Source: Cryptomeria japonica
Lineage: Eukaryota > Streptophyta > Pinopsida > Cupressales > Cupressaceae
Reading direction: 5' to 3'
Length of the DNA stretch: 64,000 nt
Assembly: GCF_030272615.1 (NCBI RefSeq)
Contig: NC_081406.1
Span: 169,225,861-169,289,860, forward strand
Every line of letters starts with the position of its first letter. The first letter of the stretch is position 1. The translations under genes and the position numbers were made by a program. Positions 13,430-25,667 of the stretch are shown here, in pieces. The notes under the pieces were generated by a model. It was not told the DNA's origin, did no database searches, and was given only the letters and a program-made list of their open reading frames with translations.

Positions 13430-13476
13430 CTTTGATATAACATCACTTCATGACGCTATATCAAAGAGGGGCAAAA
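13430..13476 (+). promoter_or_regulatory. Polypurine tract of element B with adjacent hairpin
   Basis: AGAGGGGCAAAA abuts the 3' LTR start at 13477 and is the likely plus-strand primer. A perfect 10-bp inverted repeat, CTTTGATATA (13430-13439) and TATATCAAAG (13457-13466), ends inside the tract's first purines. Confidence 0.7.
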
Positions 13477-14649
13477 TGTAGACACCTAAAATTAATTAAA
13501 TTAATACTTAATTAATTTAATCATGTCAACATAATTAATCAATTTAATTGTGTTAATTCCCTTTGTCTCAAGGTTAATTAAATCAAATTTAATCAATCTT
13601 ATCTCTATAGTCCAATAATTAATTTATCAATAAATTAATTGATTTCCCCATTCTTCTAAATTCCTCTTAGTTAATTAATCCTAATTAATTAACTTAAATA
13701 AAGTGATTCCTATAAATCAATTTTCCTAATCCCCACTTAGCCTAATTAATTCTTCTATAATCATGCTTATCATTATTATCTAACTTCATATTCATCCACT
13801 CATTCCCTCTCCTCATGTCACATCCTCCTAACTTTCCCACTTGCATTCTAATCCATCATTAACTCACCTAATCAATCCCCTTAATTATTTACACATCGAT
13901 CAACTTTGATCCTTTCAAGAAAATTTAAAATTCCTTGAATCTTCCCATGCATCCTCTTCCCAAGGAATATTTAATTCCTTTTTTCCATTTAGTCTTCCCA
14001 TACATCCTCTTATTTTGGAATTTTTAATTCCTCCCCCCTCCCCCAAAGGAATTTATATTCCTTCTCTTCCCAGTGTACTTGGGAGCTCTTCCCCATATAC
14101 CTTGAGAGATCTAGAGACAAGAAATGCCTTTATGACATATCTCTTGGTCTCCACACCTTGTACTCTCAATCCATGTGCTCCATCTCATTCAATCTCAACC
14201 CTCCATTTCCATTCAATCTCAACTGCCCATTTCTCTTCTTTCAAATCTATAAATTGGGGTCTCCTCCCCTTCATATTCATCTCCAATCCAAGTAATCTTA
14301 TGTTGTCATTTTAGCTTTTGAAATCATCCCTTAGCATGCATATTATAGGCAATTTGCATCCTTTGAGCATCCATAATCTCTCCATCCATCTTCTGAACAC
14401 TAATCCTTCATCCACATCCACCATTGTTGTTCATTTTGGAGAGCAATCCACATACCCATCTAGGACCAATCCAAACAAGTTGAGGAGAGGCGCATCCTCG
14501 GCTTCATCGAAGGTCTAATAAGAGGAACAAGAGAGAACTCTCTCTTGCAAGGTATATAATTTGTTGGTTTAATGTTTTACTTGATTTCTTATGTTATTTG
14601 GATTTAAACTAACAAATGCAACCCCTTGCGACAGTTCTCCCTTGGTTCA
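13477..14649 (+). repeat. 3' LTR of element B
   Basis: Starts TGTAGACACCTAAAATT directly after the polypurine tract and ends ...TTGGTTCA before the target duplication GTAAC. Conserved TATAAAT at 14248-14254. Compared with the 5' LTR it has a short duplication around 14190-14230 and small deletions, yet both total 1173 bp. Confidence 0.85.
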
Positions 14650-14654
14650 GTAAC

Positions 14655-15289
14655 AAGTAACCTCAAACATGAACAAGGGAACAATCCTATAGCCACATAT
14701 AACATCAAGAAATTAAAGTGCTCCATGTGCTCCATCAGGATACCTACAATAATTAATAAAGTGACAACCATAACAAGCATGAATGCTCTCATCCTCCATC
14801 ATGTAAATACACAAAGATAAGAATCCATCCAAATATAAGTCACACAATCTATCACAAAGAAGTATAAGCCCTACCTCAACTGATATCCCAAACACAAACA
14901 CCCAATCCAAAGGTATCAATATGCATTAGTAGCTACCAAGAAATAAACTCCATAGCTAAAATTGCACCCACAATAGGTGCTAACACATCCAACTATCGAT
15001 ACCTCAAAGATATACAATTATAACATACGAATCTTATATCATCAATTAATACGACCCATAACATGCAACCACCAGATCCAAGTGCCAAACATATACACCT
15101 CAGATTTCCCATTGTATATGTAATGTCAATTTTGAAAATGATAAAGACATACAAAGATCCACTGATAGCATCACATAGAAGGTGTAATCAACATCATGTA
15201 ATGTCAAGGACCACCCATAATGATATTAAAAACTATAACTAATATGTAAGTACAACTCTCACCACAAGTTACCATACCTATCCCAAGTT
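14655..15289. other. Gap between elements B and C; no gene seen
   Basis: AT-rich, no recognisable frame or repeat. By target-site logic it continues from 7626 on the left and into 40445 on the right, so it is probably interior of the older minus-strand element H. Confidence 0.4.
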
Positions 15290-16390
15290 CTTCATGTAAT
15301 ACCCTAAAAATGTTCACCTAAACCATGGGCCCTTTAATCTCGACTACATTACCAAGGTCCTAACCAAAGGCAAATTAAATCAATCTTGAGCACATAATCA
15401 ATTAATTCTCTAATCATCAATGTCACATGGCAAATAAATCATTCTATATTAATTAAATATTTATTTAATTAATTAATCATTCCAAGTAAATCATTTTAAT
15501 CAATTATCCTATTTATTTAATTAAATATCCTAGCATATTTAATTAATAAATCAATTTGCCATTAAATCATGAAAAAAAAGGAATTAACTTGAAAAAGAAT
15601 TAAATTTTGAAAAAGAAATAAAAAAGGAATTTGTAAATACATAAATCTGTCCACTTAATTAAATGAATATTTAGTATTTATTTGATTATTTAACCATCGG
15701 TCAACAGTTAATTAAATTGATATTTAATTAATTAATCTTGAACCTCTTCTCCTATTAATTAAATAAATTATTTAATTTATTTTAATTCATTCATTAAACC
15801 ATATTCCAACAATTAATTAAATGAATAAAGCATATTTGTTTAATTAACCCTTCTCCACATTGAAAATAAATAAATATTTATTTAAAATCTCTAAAACCCT
15901 CCCACTTGCATTCTCCTACAAATGCAAGTTGAACCAATAAATAGATTTTATTTCTAAATAAAATCCTATTTTCTCTCACCCACCAAACCCACTTGCCTCC
16001 TAAACCCCTTCTAGATTCTTCTAATCCATTCCAATTTAGCCTAATTCATCTCCTAATTATTGTCACATTCCTAAGCAAAGAGAAGTCACTTCTCAAAGCC
16101 CTTAAAGTCTTTGGAATGCATTAAAGGTTTTTTATCCTTCAACAAGTTAACCCCCAAAGTCTTCTAAACCATTTATGGCTCTTACATAACCATTAATGGT
16201 TAAACTCAACTCACCCACATGGTTAGAGGCTTTCCCTCTAACTCAACCCTCATTTAACTCATGGGTCTCTTCAAGCATTTGTTGTTTTGACCATGGTTAT
16301 CTCCATTAACTCTTGCACAAGAGTTTATCCATTGGATACAGGCATTATTCATTGGATAAAAGCTTAATTCACTAACTCAAGCCTAACCAA

Positions 16391-17316
16391 TGTTGGAATA
16401 CAAGGAATCCAAGAACATTGAGGGGGGGGGGGGGCGCGAGGGGGTGAATTAGTGTTATGTTGGTAATATAAGATTTGACCTTATTACAACATACACATAT
16501 AAACCAGTAAATGAAGAAACATATAACATGCAGTAAATAAACTAGCCACGTGAATGAACACCATAAGACATTGAATTTTATATGTGGAAAACCTCAAAGA
16601 GGAAAAACCACGGTGGGATTTGTGACCCACAATATCAATTCACTGGCCATATGAAAGATATTACATAGTATGGGGGTCTGCACATGCAAGAAGGCATGAT
16701 GCCTAGAGCACACTGCTCAACACAAAAGAGTCTCACTAACTACAAGCTTGTACTGAGATAAAACAATATTGGTGAACTCACAAAATGCATCTACAATGCC
16801 AAAAGAGTTTCGGTTATAGCTCTGTTATGTACCGTTTGATAAACCCTAAACCATTTTACCGGTATCTCCTTTCCTCCAAGAATGCTTTACAAATCATCTA
16901 CTGGTCATTGTATGATATTACTTTCGCATACAAATGATCTACATACATATCCTTCCCATCACACTATTCTACTTCCTTGTCATATTTCAAAATGACCTAA
17001 TAAATTGACATATATACCCTTTACAAACGATATGCCTTATCTTGGCTTACAATACATTACAAAAGATATTCAATGTCGGCCCTATAAAATAATTACAAAA
17101 TGATTTTACAAATAAAATCTTTTGGATCCCAAATTGATGTCGACTTCATTGAAGTGTTGGATGCTAGTGTTGGTGCCGGTGATGACCCTGATTACTCCAA
17201 TGTCGGTATCTGCTGGTGTATGCCTCCAATGTTGATATCTACTAGTATATGCCTTCTATAGAATCTTGTTGCCATCAATGACAACATATGAATCCAATGA
17301 GTGTAAATTGCCAACA
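16391..17316 (-). repeat. 3' LTR of element E
   Basis: 926 bp; minus strand starts TGTTGGCAATTTACACTC and ends ...GTATTCCAACA. A 13-base G run at 16422-16434 (seven G at the matching place in the other LTR) is a length-variable homopolymer. Contains ATAAACCCTAAACC near 16840 (telo-box-like) and TTGCCATCAATGACAA at 17269-17284. Confidence 0.85.
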
Positions 17317-17328
17317 ATCTCCCCCTTT
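17317..17328 (-). promoter_or_regulatory. Polypurine tract of element E
   Basis: Minus strand AAAGGGGGAGAT abuts the 3' LTR. Further copies of CTCCCC lie at about 17394, 17447 and 17486; the last is preceded (minus sense) by the perfect inverted repeat CTTTGGCATCAATGCCAAAG at 17491-17510. Confidence 0.65.
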
Positions 17329-17576
17329 GGCATTGATGGCAACACTCATGTGAAAAATGGATTCCCTGTCGGTTCAACTGAAACTGAAACATGCTCCCCC
17401 TGAGATAATTGACTATGTTTGCATTATACTCTCTGTCTGATATCCTCCCCCTAGGATTATATACATATTTTTCACATACATATACTCCCCCTTTGGCATC
17501 AATGCCAAAGACCGGTGAAAGAAATGAAAGAATAATTAGGAATCTATGCAAAAGAATGAATAATTACAGATTACTT

Positions 17577-18533
17577 ACTGGAGCTTGACCAATTTCAAGA
17601 TTTCCGGATAAGCTTTCTCTAGTAACTATATATAGATATCCCAACTAGTTTTGAATGTTTCAAATATGGATACAAGTCCACTCAGTAAATGTGCAAGTGT
17701 TTCTTTCTCAGTGACTTCTGCCGGTGTGGGCTTCACAAGCATATCCATGCATTCCCTCTTATGTACACCAAGTGAATCCAATCTTGGACTCACCAAACCT
17801 CTGAGACTTCTTGCTTTCCAAATAATCTTGTCTCTTTCCTTTTCAAAATAAAAAATTTGGTTCTCCAAAGTCAAAATTTGTCCATCAATAGATGTTGTAA
17901 GTGAAGTTAGTCCATCAAAAGAATTTGCAATATTAGCTATCTTTTCTTGTAACTCCTTTATCCTCTTATCTACATTTGTTGTAAGAATTTATATATTACA
18001 ACAGACCCTGTAGATGTTAGTACCCTATTTAAAAGAATTTTCAATAAGTATAAGTTTCTCTCCAATCTTCCTTTTCTGTGTCTCAATAATCTGGTCAAAT
18101 GTGACTTTCTTAGCCAAAGTAAATCTTTCAATTGCATTTCGGTCAGAAATTTGCTATAATGATTGAAAGTTTTTAGAGATGTGCTTTGTCAATGCCTTAA
18201 GCTTTCCGAAAGGGATTGCTTCATTTTTAATCATACATTCAAGAATCAATCTATGCAAAACTATTATTGACTGGTATATTATTCCTTTGTCTGCATATCC
18301 CTCCTTCATTAGCTTTCGAGCAGCCATCATCATTAGCTCTGTGGGACTCATCTCAGTGATTGATTTCTTCTCAACTTGAGAAGTGTCAATTGTCAAAAGT
18401 TTTGATGAGGAATCAACTGTCGGTTTAGTACTGGGTGTTTTATCAGTCTCCTTTTCCTTTTCTTTCTTTTCTTTATCCTCAACAACAGTGGATTCACAAT
18501 GAAAGTAGGAGCAGATGATGATTCAGATGCCAT
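17577..18533 (-). pseudogene. Accessory coiled-coil ORF of element E, unknown
   Basis: An ATG at 18533 opens a frame beginning M-A-S-E-S-S-S-A-P-T, followed by a Lys/Glu-rich linker and a predicted helical part containing S-P-T-E-L-M-M-M-A-A-R-K-L and A-L-T-K-H-I-S-K-N-F. After a frame change and stops, a second helical block ends near 17626 with F-K-T-S-W-D-I-Y-I and, beyond a stop, L-L-E-K-A-Y-P-E-I. It matches no copia polyprotein domain I know. It sits between the gag fragment and the polypurine tract, in the place normally held by pol. No function can be assigned. Confidence 0.5.
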
Positions 18534-18889
18534 TTCAAAAAAATACCTAGATAACAATCGTTGGTTTGAAAGATCTTGATTACTTCTCAGATAACTGCTA
18601 GAAATATTTAGAATGCCCTTGCTCACTTTGATCGCCTATGATTCTCCTTTGATTCACTCTGGTTTTCTTGAGTGATGGGTGAGTGAAAATGAGTCGATTT
18701 TCCCTTTTTATCGGTGAGTAAACCCTAATCATTCACTGTCATAAATGCTTAGCGATGCGCCATACCGGATGTTGGTTTCACAATTTTATGTCAGATAAAC
18801 CTCCATCAATGATCAATACCACTCTCTAGACCTCTTCCAGGGGTAATGCAAGGTCTGCAATGAATTTTCCAACCCCTAGGGCGTATGCC

Positions 18890-19875
18890 TCAATTACTGG
18901 TTGAATTTCCTGTCGGTGCAGGAATGCTTTGTTCTACCGGTGGATTTCCTGGTGCAATTACCGATGTAGTTGCATCTCCACTTGGTTCTTTAGACTTTCT
19001 AACCCATCTCTTGGTGTGATCATGTTGTATTTCATCTACCTTATTCTTTCCTTTCCCATTTTCTTTGTCATTACTAACCGGTTTAGTCTTGCTTCTATAG
19101 CACTTCGCAATATGACCTATTTTGTTGCATGCATAACATGTAACATGGTTCTTTTGAATTGCTTTTCCATATCCGGTGTCATTCCTTGATCTACATTGGT
19201 TAGCCAAATGTCCAAACTTTCCACATACATGACACTTAACATTCATTTTGCAATCTTCTGACTTATGACGATATTTCTTGCAATTTGTGCATTGACCGAG
19301 AACTGAATTGTAGTTTTGATTTGCTCTATTTCTACATTGTTTAGCCATATGCCCAAATTTATTACAAACAAAGCCTTTGTCTTTTCAATAAATCATCCAA
19401 CTGTGCAGCACTAATCCTTATTTTTTCTTTATACTCACTTACAGTAGTCAGATCATTTCTTAAAGTTATTATTTGTCTCTCCAGCTCTTGTTCATTATTC
19501 CTGGATTGTACCAAATCAGTTCTCAACATATCATTCTCATGAGCCAATTTGCCACATTCTTCAAATTTGTTCTTCAGAGATACAACAAGATTTTCTTCCT
19601 TCTTCTTTATGTCCTCAATATCTTTTGACATCCTCATAGTCAAATCTTGCATTTCATTCTTCATGAGCATGTTTGCTTGACTCAGTTTCTGACATTGTCC
19701 CTTAAGTGCATTTTTCTCTTCATCATCCTAGTTTTGCAAAAGTTCCTTCCTCCTAGCTTGAGCTAATGATAACCTTTCTTCCAGAACAAGAATGAATTCA
19801 TTAGCAAAATTCAATTCATCTCGCAACTTTAAGTTCTTCAACCTTTCAGCATCATAATCCTCAAGTGCCATCTCA
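18890..19875 (-). pseudogene. gag fragment of element E: coiled coil plus CCHC zinc knuckles
   Basis: From 19875 down to 19362 the minus frame encodes a long heptad-rich coiled coil (for example N-E-Q-E-L-E-R-Q-I-I-T-L-R), broken by one TAG. After a frame change, 19348-18890 carries CX2CX4HX4C knuckles: C-T-N-C-K-K-Y-R-H-K-S-E-D-C, C-H-V-C-G-K-F-G-H-L-A-N-Q-C and C-Y-A-C-N-K-I-G-H-I-A-K-C, with a fourth degenerate one at the start. This is nucleic-acid-binding gag material; multiple knuckles after a coiled coil are unusual for copia, where one is typical. The N-terminal capsid-like domain is missing. Confidence 0.65.
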
Positions 19876-19877
19876 AT

Positions 19878-20793
19878 TGTTGGAATACAAGGAATCCAAG
19901 AACACTGAGAGGGGGGGCGGTGAATCAGTGTTATGTCAGTAATATAAGATTTGACCTTATTAAAACATACACATATAAATCAGTAAATGAAGAAACAAAT
20001 AACATGAAGTAAATAAACCAGCCACATGAATGAACACCATAACACATTGAATTTTATATGTGGAAAACCTCAAAGATGAAAAATCGCAGTGGGATTTGTG
20101 ACCCACAATATCATTTCACTGGCCATATGAAAGATATTACATAGTATGGGGGCCTTGACATGTAGGAAGGCACATTGCCTAGAGCACACTGCTCAACACA
20201 AAAGAGTCTCACTAACTACAAGCTTCTGCTGAGATAAAACAATAATGGTGAACTCACAAAATGCATTTGCAATTCCAAAAAGAGTTCTAGTTATAGCTCT
20301 GTTTTGTATCGGTTCATAAACCCTAAACCCTTTTATCGGTATCTCCTTTCCTCCAAGAATGCTTTATAAACCATCTATTGATCATTGCATGATATTAATT
20401 TTGCATACAAATGATCTACATACATACCCTTCGCATCACACTGCTCTACTTCCTTGTCATATTTCAAAATGACCTAATAAACTAACTTATATACCCTTTA
20501 CAAATGACATGCCTTATGTCGGCTTACAATACATTACAAAAGATATTCAATGTCGACCCTATACAATAATTACAAAATGATTTTAGAAATAAAACCTTTC
20601 AGATTCCAAATTGATGTCGGCTTCACTGAAGTGCTAGATGTCGGTGTCGATGTCGGTGATGACCTTAATTACTCCAATGTCGGTATCTGTCGATGTATGC
20701 CTCCAATGCCAGTATCTGTCGGTATATGCCTTCTATAGAATCTTGTTACCATCAATGACAACATATGAATCCAATGAGTGTCAATTGCCAACA
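19878..20793 (-). repeat. 5' LTR of element E
   Basis: 916 bp, direct copy of 16391-17316. Minus strand starts TGTTGGCAATTGACACTC. Contains TTACCATCAATGACAA at 20746-20761 (counterpart of the motif in G and F) and a GTCGGTGTCGATGTCGGTG-like run near 20638. Confidence 0.85.
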
Positions 20794-22133
20794 ACCAAAC
20801 CCTCCTAGGGTAGCCTTCATATCATCTCAAACATTTAATGCTTCTTCCCTCTCCTCTCAAGCCATCTCATGTTGACATTTGTCATCATGGGATTGGGTGG
20901 AAAGCCATCACATGGATCACAAACCCATCAATCTTGGCCCTTGCTATGATTACTCAATCTTGACCATTCATTGCCCTATTTCCCCTATAAATAGAGCTCT
21001 TATTCTTCATTTTCAGGATCAGAAGTCTTTTGTGCATCAAACTTATAGTCATTTTAGAGAGTATTAAGAAGCATTTGCATTGTTATTATACTAAGATTTA
21101 CATAGACTAATTAGGTGCTTTCTCATAGTAAATCATTTACACTTGCATAAGCATTTGTTTTCATTTTCACAACCATCTTGAATCTTTATATGGCATCCAT
21201 GGATAGTGCAAAAAGCAGAGAGTTACACCCATGTGGGACTTGGAGAGGAGAGGAACAAGGGAGGAATATCTATGAGCATTTTGGGGAGCATCTTGGGGGT
21301 TTTCTTTCCCTTTTTCGTTTATGTATTCTCTTTATTGTGTTCTTTATATCTCTCTTGATATGCATCTTAAGGTTTTTAGGTTGATTTGTGTTTCGTTTTG
21401 GTTGTAACTAATCTACTAACATTTGAACTTGTCTTTTGTGCCTTGTGCCCCTTTTGACGTGCATCATAATTAAATTGAAAAATCTCAGAAAAGCAATTAA
21501 ATTAATTAAATATCAAAATTGAAAAAAAATATAAAATATGAAATTAATCAGTTTTTCTGATTTTTTATTAAATTTAGTTCAATTTTCTTTAAGCTGAGAA
21601 AAGTAGCCAATCACATCAATTCACCTGGATTGTGCTTCTTCTTGGATAATCTTTGTCACTCATCATTGATCGATCTCAATAGTTGGTCTCTCTCTGGATT
21701 TTCTATAAATTCAGGCTCTCATCTCTCATTCAAAAGAACCTGGAGATTTATCATTATTATGTTGTTTTTGCTCAGGGATCATTGAGATTTTCGTGCATTG
21801 AGAATATTGCATATTTGTTAAATCATCTAGCTTAATATTCATTCATAGCTTAATCGTGTTAGCCTAATATTCATTAATCTTGAATATCTTGCATCCTTTT
21901 AGCTTAATCTTACATACATATATATTAAATCCTTCATTTAGGTATCGTCTAGTCACTGGTGTTGCATAAAGAAATCTGAGAGCAAGACTAAACTCACATC
22001 TACTAGAAGGAAATAGGTCGCTTTCAAATGGTTTTATTATTCATTGATTATTAATTTTCTAACCATTCATTTAATGAATTATTGAAGTGTTGTGTATTAG
22101 GATACAGATACAAATTCCACTTTTTCACACACA

Positions 22134-22157
22134 TTTTTGGCGCCCAGCGTGGGGCCG
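22134..22157 (+). promoter_or_regulatory. Primer-binding region of element C
   Basis: TTTTTGGCGCCCAGCGTGGG follows the 5' LTR directly. TGGCGCCCA-x-CGTGGGG is the form common in plant Tat/Ogre-type elements; element H has the same run with ACC for AGC. Confidence 0.7.
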
Positions 22158-23330
22158 TAAAGATTCAATTTTTTTTCAACCTTGCAGATCTTTTTTTTAT
22201 TTTTCAGGTTTCGTCCGTACAATCTTTGCAAAAGGCCGTATGAGTTTTTGTGACATACAAGACGAGTTCAGAGATTTGTCGTTCTGCTCTGTGGTAATCC
22301 TCGTATGAGTATTTGTTGATGTAAAGCATAAAATCGAACCCTAGGTGTTCCCCCCACTCCAAGGAGAGAGAAAGGAGGTCACTAGGATTGACGGTTTTCA
22401 CTTAGGAGGGACTTTAAATTCAAAAGAGGGGTTGAAACTCACAAGATCCAATCCCACACAATGCAAGATTGAATTCTAAATGAGTTTCAAGGGTTGAGAC
22501 AGCAAGGATACCCTCTTTTGTAAAGAATGTAGATAGAAGGGTTGAACTAGGAGTGCATGTAAAGTAAGAAAGATTCGCTTGTAGATGGAGATAGGGACAC
22601 TAGATGAAGCTGCGGACTTGAAATTAGCAGTAAAATGTCGAGACGATTCTGTCCTGCAAGTTTGAGTGAAAGTTGATGGGACGACAGCACCCGGAGTGCA
22701 CACGGTCCTATGAAAAATCCACGAAATAAAGGGGGATCTATTCATCTCTGCACAAGGATTCCAGATCTTCAATTACAGCCGCGTACCTGCAACCTACACA
22801 CAGAAAAGAGAGGACAATTGGGGGGTTAGGGATTAGGGGTTTGCCTTCAGGTCAAACCCCGGTTTTGGAATTAACCAAGAAATGAGAATGTTGTAAATGT
22901 AAATGTTTGTAATGTAATCAAGTACTGATACCTTGTTGTAAGAATGTTTGTATTCTTACATGCAAAGGTGTAATGATGTTGTATGTTGTATGTTGTAGGT
23001 GATCTCCTCTTCAATGGTTGAATCCTTGTCTTGAATGCAACACCTAGCCTTGAATGGAGACCTAGAATGCTCAATTGCTTGAAGGAATGCTTGAATGCTT
23101 GAATGTTTGAATGTTTGAATGTTTGCCTATCGCTTCCGCCTCTTGCACATATATGTTTTTCCTCCTTTACTACCCTCCTTTTTGGGAGGGGAAATGTAGT
23201 TTATATACTTGTCAATTAGGGTTAGGAGACTGATTTTTCAAACCTTAGGCCGACCTAGGAGCATTATTTTCCAAATTGCAAACTTGAAGACCCGATGCCC
23301 AACAAGAGACCGGGCCCAAAATAGGGCTAG

Positions 23331-23423
23331 GGACTAGGGCGCTGGGTGCCACGGTCCTGAGGGACTAGGGCACTGGGCACCATGGTCCTAAAGGACCAGG
23401 GCACTAGGCGCCATGGTCCCACC
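23331..23423 (+). repeat. 31-bp GC-rich tandem repeat, three copies
   Basis: Units start at 23331, 23362 and 23393 with GGACTAGGGC or GGACCAGGGC and end near GGTCCT/GGTCCC, so each unit can fold back (GGAC...GTCC). It lies in the leader of element C. Confidence 0.75.
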
Positions 23424-24256
23424 TCCCGGGACAGCAGGGTGCAAGGAGGATCAGGCCAAGGTGCAGAAAGATGCAGTTTTTTGATGTCGTAAACAGGTTT
23501 CGGGGTCTCCATTCAGGTTCAACGTTGCGCCGCCATCGTGAAGACCCAAATGCAGTCAAAATTGCAAGTGTCGCGATTTTACGATGCTACAATTGTGTCA
23601 TTTCATTCTGTGTTTACTTGTTCGGTTCGGTGAGAATACTTGTTCTTCTCAGTGAGAATTGTCGTACGGGTTTCTGCTTTTCTCATTTTAAAAAATAGTA
23701 TACTTTTTTGGATTTGGATTTACTAATGTTAACCTTAAATTGCCTTCTGTCTGCATGAGATTTTCATAGCCTAACTAATTTTCTGTCGAACGCTTGTCAA
23801 AGAATTTATCAAATCAAACTTACGCCATGTCAAAGAATCGAAAACAATAATACTATTGATGTGTTGGTTTTGCAGGTTGCCTAAGGAGAATCGACTAAAT
23901 ATTGTGTATTCTTTAATTCAATTTTAGGCACTTAAATTGCTATGTGGTTAATGAATAAATTTGTCTTTTGTGTTCGAAGAATAGTCTAAGAGGTAGGAGA
24001 GTATGCTCTTGTCTGCACAAACAATCAAAAATCCAGACCCCTGAAGCTTTTCTAAGTTTGAGATTTGTGTACCTTTTTAGCAGGCCTGTCATAATGGGAA
24101 AAAGTAATCACCCTATGAGAATGACCCAAGTGAGTACAGCTAAACCCAAGCATTCTGACTCACTATAATAAATAGGTCTTTCGGGATTAAAGTCTTGGAG
24201 GACGAGATTATTTGAGTTTTCTCTTTTGAGATCTCTCATATCGGGCATTTTGTAGG

Positions 24257-25667
24257 TGTTGGCATTTGCATGAAGATTGCATTAATGAAATGTTATGTTG
24301 TCATTGATGTCAATTAAACCGGTAATGATATTATTGTAATGTTGTTTTGTAACAAGTAGGAAGAGCTAAGTGAAAGGAACTGTAACCGGTAGGTAAGTTT
24401 GTGGAGTGAATCGGTATTGCTAAGTATTAGAGAGTTGAACCGATAAACCCTACCTGTTGATCTGAGAAACCCTAACTGATTAATTTTGGTGAATTTTTTA
24501 TATTGGTTTATGATCTGATGGTGGGCAGTAATGCTTATGACACGTATGCATATTGTATGAAGAGAGTTTCAAAATGTTTTTGGCGCATTGAGGTAACGGC
24601 TTTTTGTCTTGGGAATGAGAAAGTATATTGCATGTAATGCAAAGCGCATGATGAGTTACTAAGTTCGATGAAGCGGTGATCAAGGAGCAGTTGAGGCTTT
24701 CTTGAATGATGTGTAGAGATTGTTATGTAATCCAATGGTCATAGTTGAATCGACTTGTTTGTAATCTCTATGTGAATTGTTTTTTTGTTGTGTTACCGAC
24801 CTAGTTGATTTGTTTATAAGGTCGATGATTTGTTTAGTTTTAGAGTTGCCAAAGTTTTAGTTGAGTGTGTGGTTTCCGAACCGGGTGATGTATCTACAGT
24901 TTGAGTAAAGGCAGATAGGAGCATGAAAAGGATTTGAACAAGTAAGTGTAGTGTTATTCAAACATATCAACAAACTCTTGTTGTTTTCTAATAATTACAA
25001 CAGTTAAATCCCCTAACCGGGTAAGCTCTAACAAGCTTGGTGCTATTCAAATCCTCTGACAAGGTGGCCCATTAGCTTGGATTTTGAATCTTTTACAAAG
25101 GTTACTCCTGAAAGGGTATTGCTTCTAACAAGGCATTATAGTCAATCCCTTAACCGGGTGGTCCCTAACAGGATTTGTTCTTAACAGGACTTTTTGTAAA
25201 GCTTTAACAGGCTTGGCTCCTAAGAGGGCGAACTTCAGAAGAGTTCAGATAGTTATCTTGTGAGTCTCATCTCACCATGGTTTTTCCCATTTGTGTTTCG
25301 ACGTCAAAAATATTGTGTCAAGTGGTGAATGTTTTTGTGGTTATGTTTTCTATGGTTGATTTTCTTAACTACTTAATCCACTTTGATAAGTCATGATAAC
25401 CAAGAGCAATATGAAATGAAGTTTTACTTATGTCAGTAAAATTATTTAGATGTTTGTGAGTTACAAGTTGTTTACTGTTAATCTATTGTAACAGTTAACT
25501 GGTTTAAACTTGACAATTTTATCTCGACAGTGATATTGCATTGATAGTTCTAAGTTTAATTTGAGAGATTGATTTTGAGATTGGTGAATTTTATCAGTTT
25601 TTCTATCTACTGATTCACCCCCCCTCTCAGTAGTTGATCGGATCCTTGTTCTTTCATCATACCATCA
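24257..25667 (+). mobile_element. Element F: solo copia-type LTR
   Basis: 1411 bp starting TGTTGGCATTTGC and ending ...TTTCATCATACCATCA. Flanks GTAGG (24252-24256) and ATAGG (25668-25672) match at four of five positions. It shares with G's LTR the start TGTTGGCATT, the motif TTGTCATTGATGTCAA (24298-24313), TATAAGGTCGATG (24815), repeated 'CCTAACCGGGT/AACAGG' phrases, and the end motif TGATTCACCCCC...CTCTCAGT. No internal region remains. Confidence 0.75.

Larger units (their letters stand above)
7632..14649 (+). mobile_element. Element B: complete non-autonomous LTR retrotransposon
   Basis: Two direct LTRs of 1173 bp flank 4.67 kb of interior, and perfect 5-bp target-site duplications GTAAC lie at 7627-7631 and 14650-14654. 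A PBS-like run follows the 5' LTR and a polypurine tract with a 10-bp hairpin precedes the 3' LTR, fixing plus orientation. The interior has no protease, integrase or reverse transcriptase. It holds a leader with repeated GC-rich motifs (8829-9420), an unremarkable part (9421-10834), a 67-bp tandem array (10835-11303) and pyrimidine-rich sequence (11304-13429). It is a non-autonomous derivative, probably mobilised by proteins of an A-type element. Confidence 0.85.
16391..20793 (-). mobile_element. Element E: non-autonomous copia-like LTR element with gag fragment and extra ORF
   Basis: LTRs 16391-17316 (3') and 19878-20793 (5') are bounded by perfect target duplications ACCAA at 16386-16390 and 20794-20798. 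A polypurine tract (minus AAAGGGGGAGAT) next to 17316 shows minus orientation. The 2.56-kb interior encodes a coiled-coil plus zinc-knuckle gag fragment and a second unrecognised coiled-coil protein; protease, integrase and RT are absent. No PBS is seen beside the 5' LTR, where sequence begins directly in the coiled-coil frame, so the gag N-terminus and PBS have been lost. LTR start and end motifs match F and G. Confidence 0.8.
15632..21466 (+). mobile_element. Element D: solo LTR, split by E
   Basis: Pieces 15632-16390 and 20799-21466 together make about 1.43 kb, starting TGTAAATACATAAATC and ending ...GACGTGCATCA. Flanks GAATT (15627-15631) and TAATT (21467-21471) match at four of five positions, as expected for an aged target duplication, and removing D rejoins C's LTR. 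No internal region remains, so this is a solo LTR left by LTR-LTR recombination. A clear TATA box, TATAAATA at 20986-20993, with AGAGCTC downstream, supports plus orientation. Confidence 0.75.
15295..22133 (+). repeat. 5' LTR of element C, split by D
   Basis: Left piece 15295-15631 starts TGTAATACCCTAAAAATG; right piece 21472-22133 ends CACACACA before the PBS. Both align with the 3' LTR at 39362-40439. The break falls in AATTAAATTGAAAAATCTC. TATA-like TATAAAT at 21704-21710 followed by TCAGGCTCTC is conserved in the other LTR. Confidence 0.85.
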
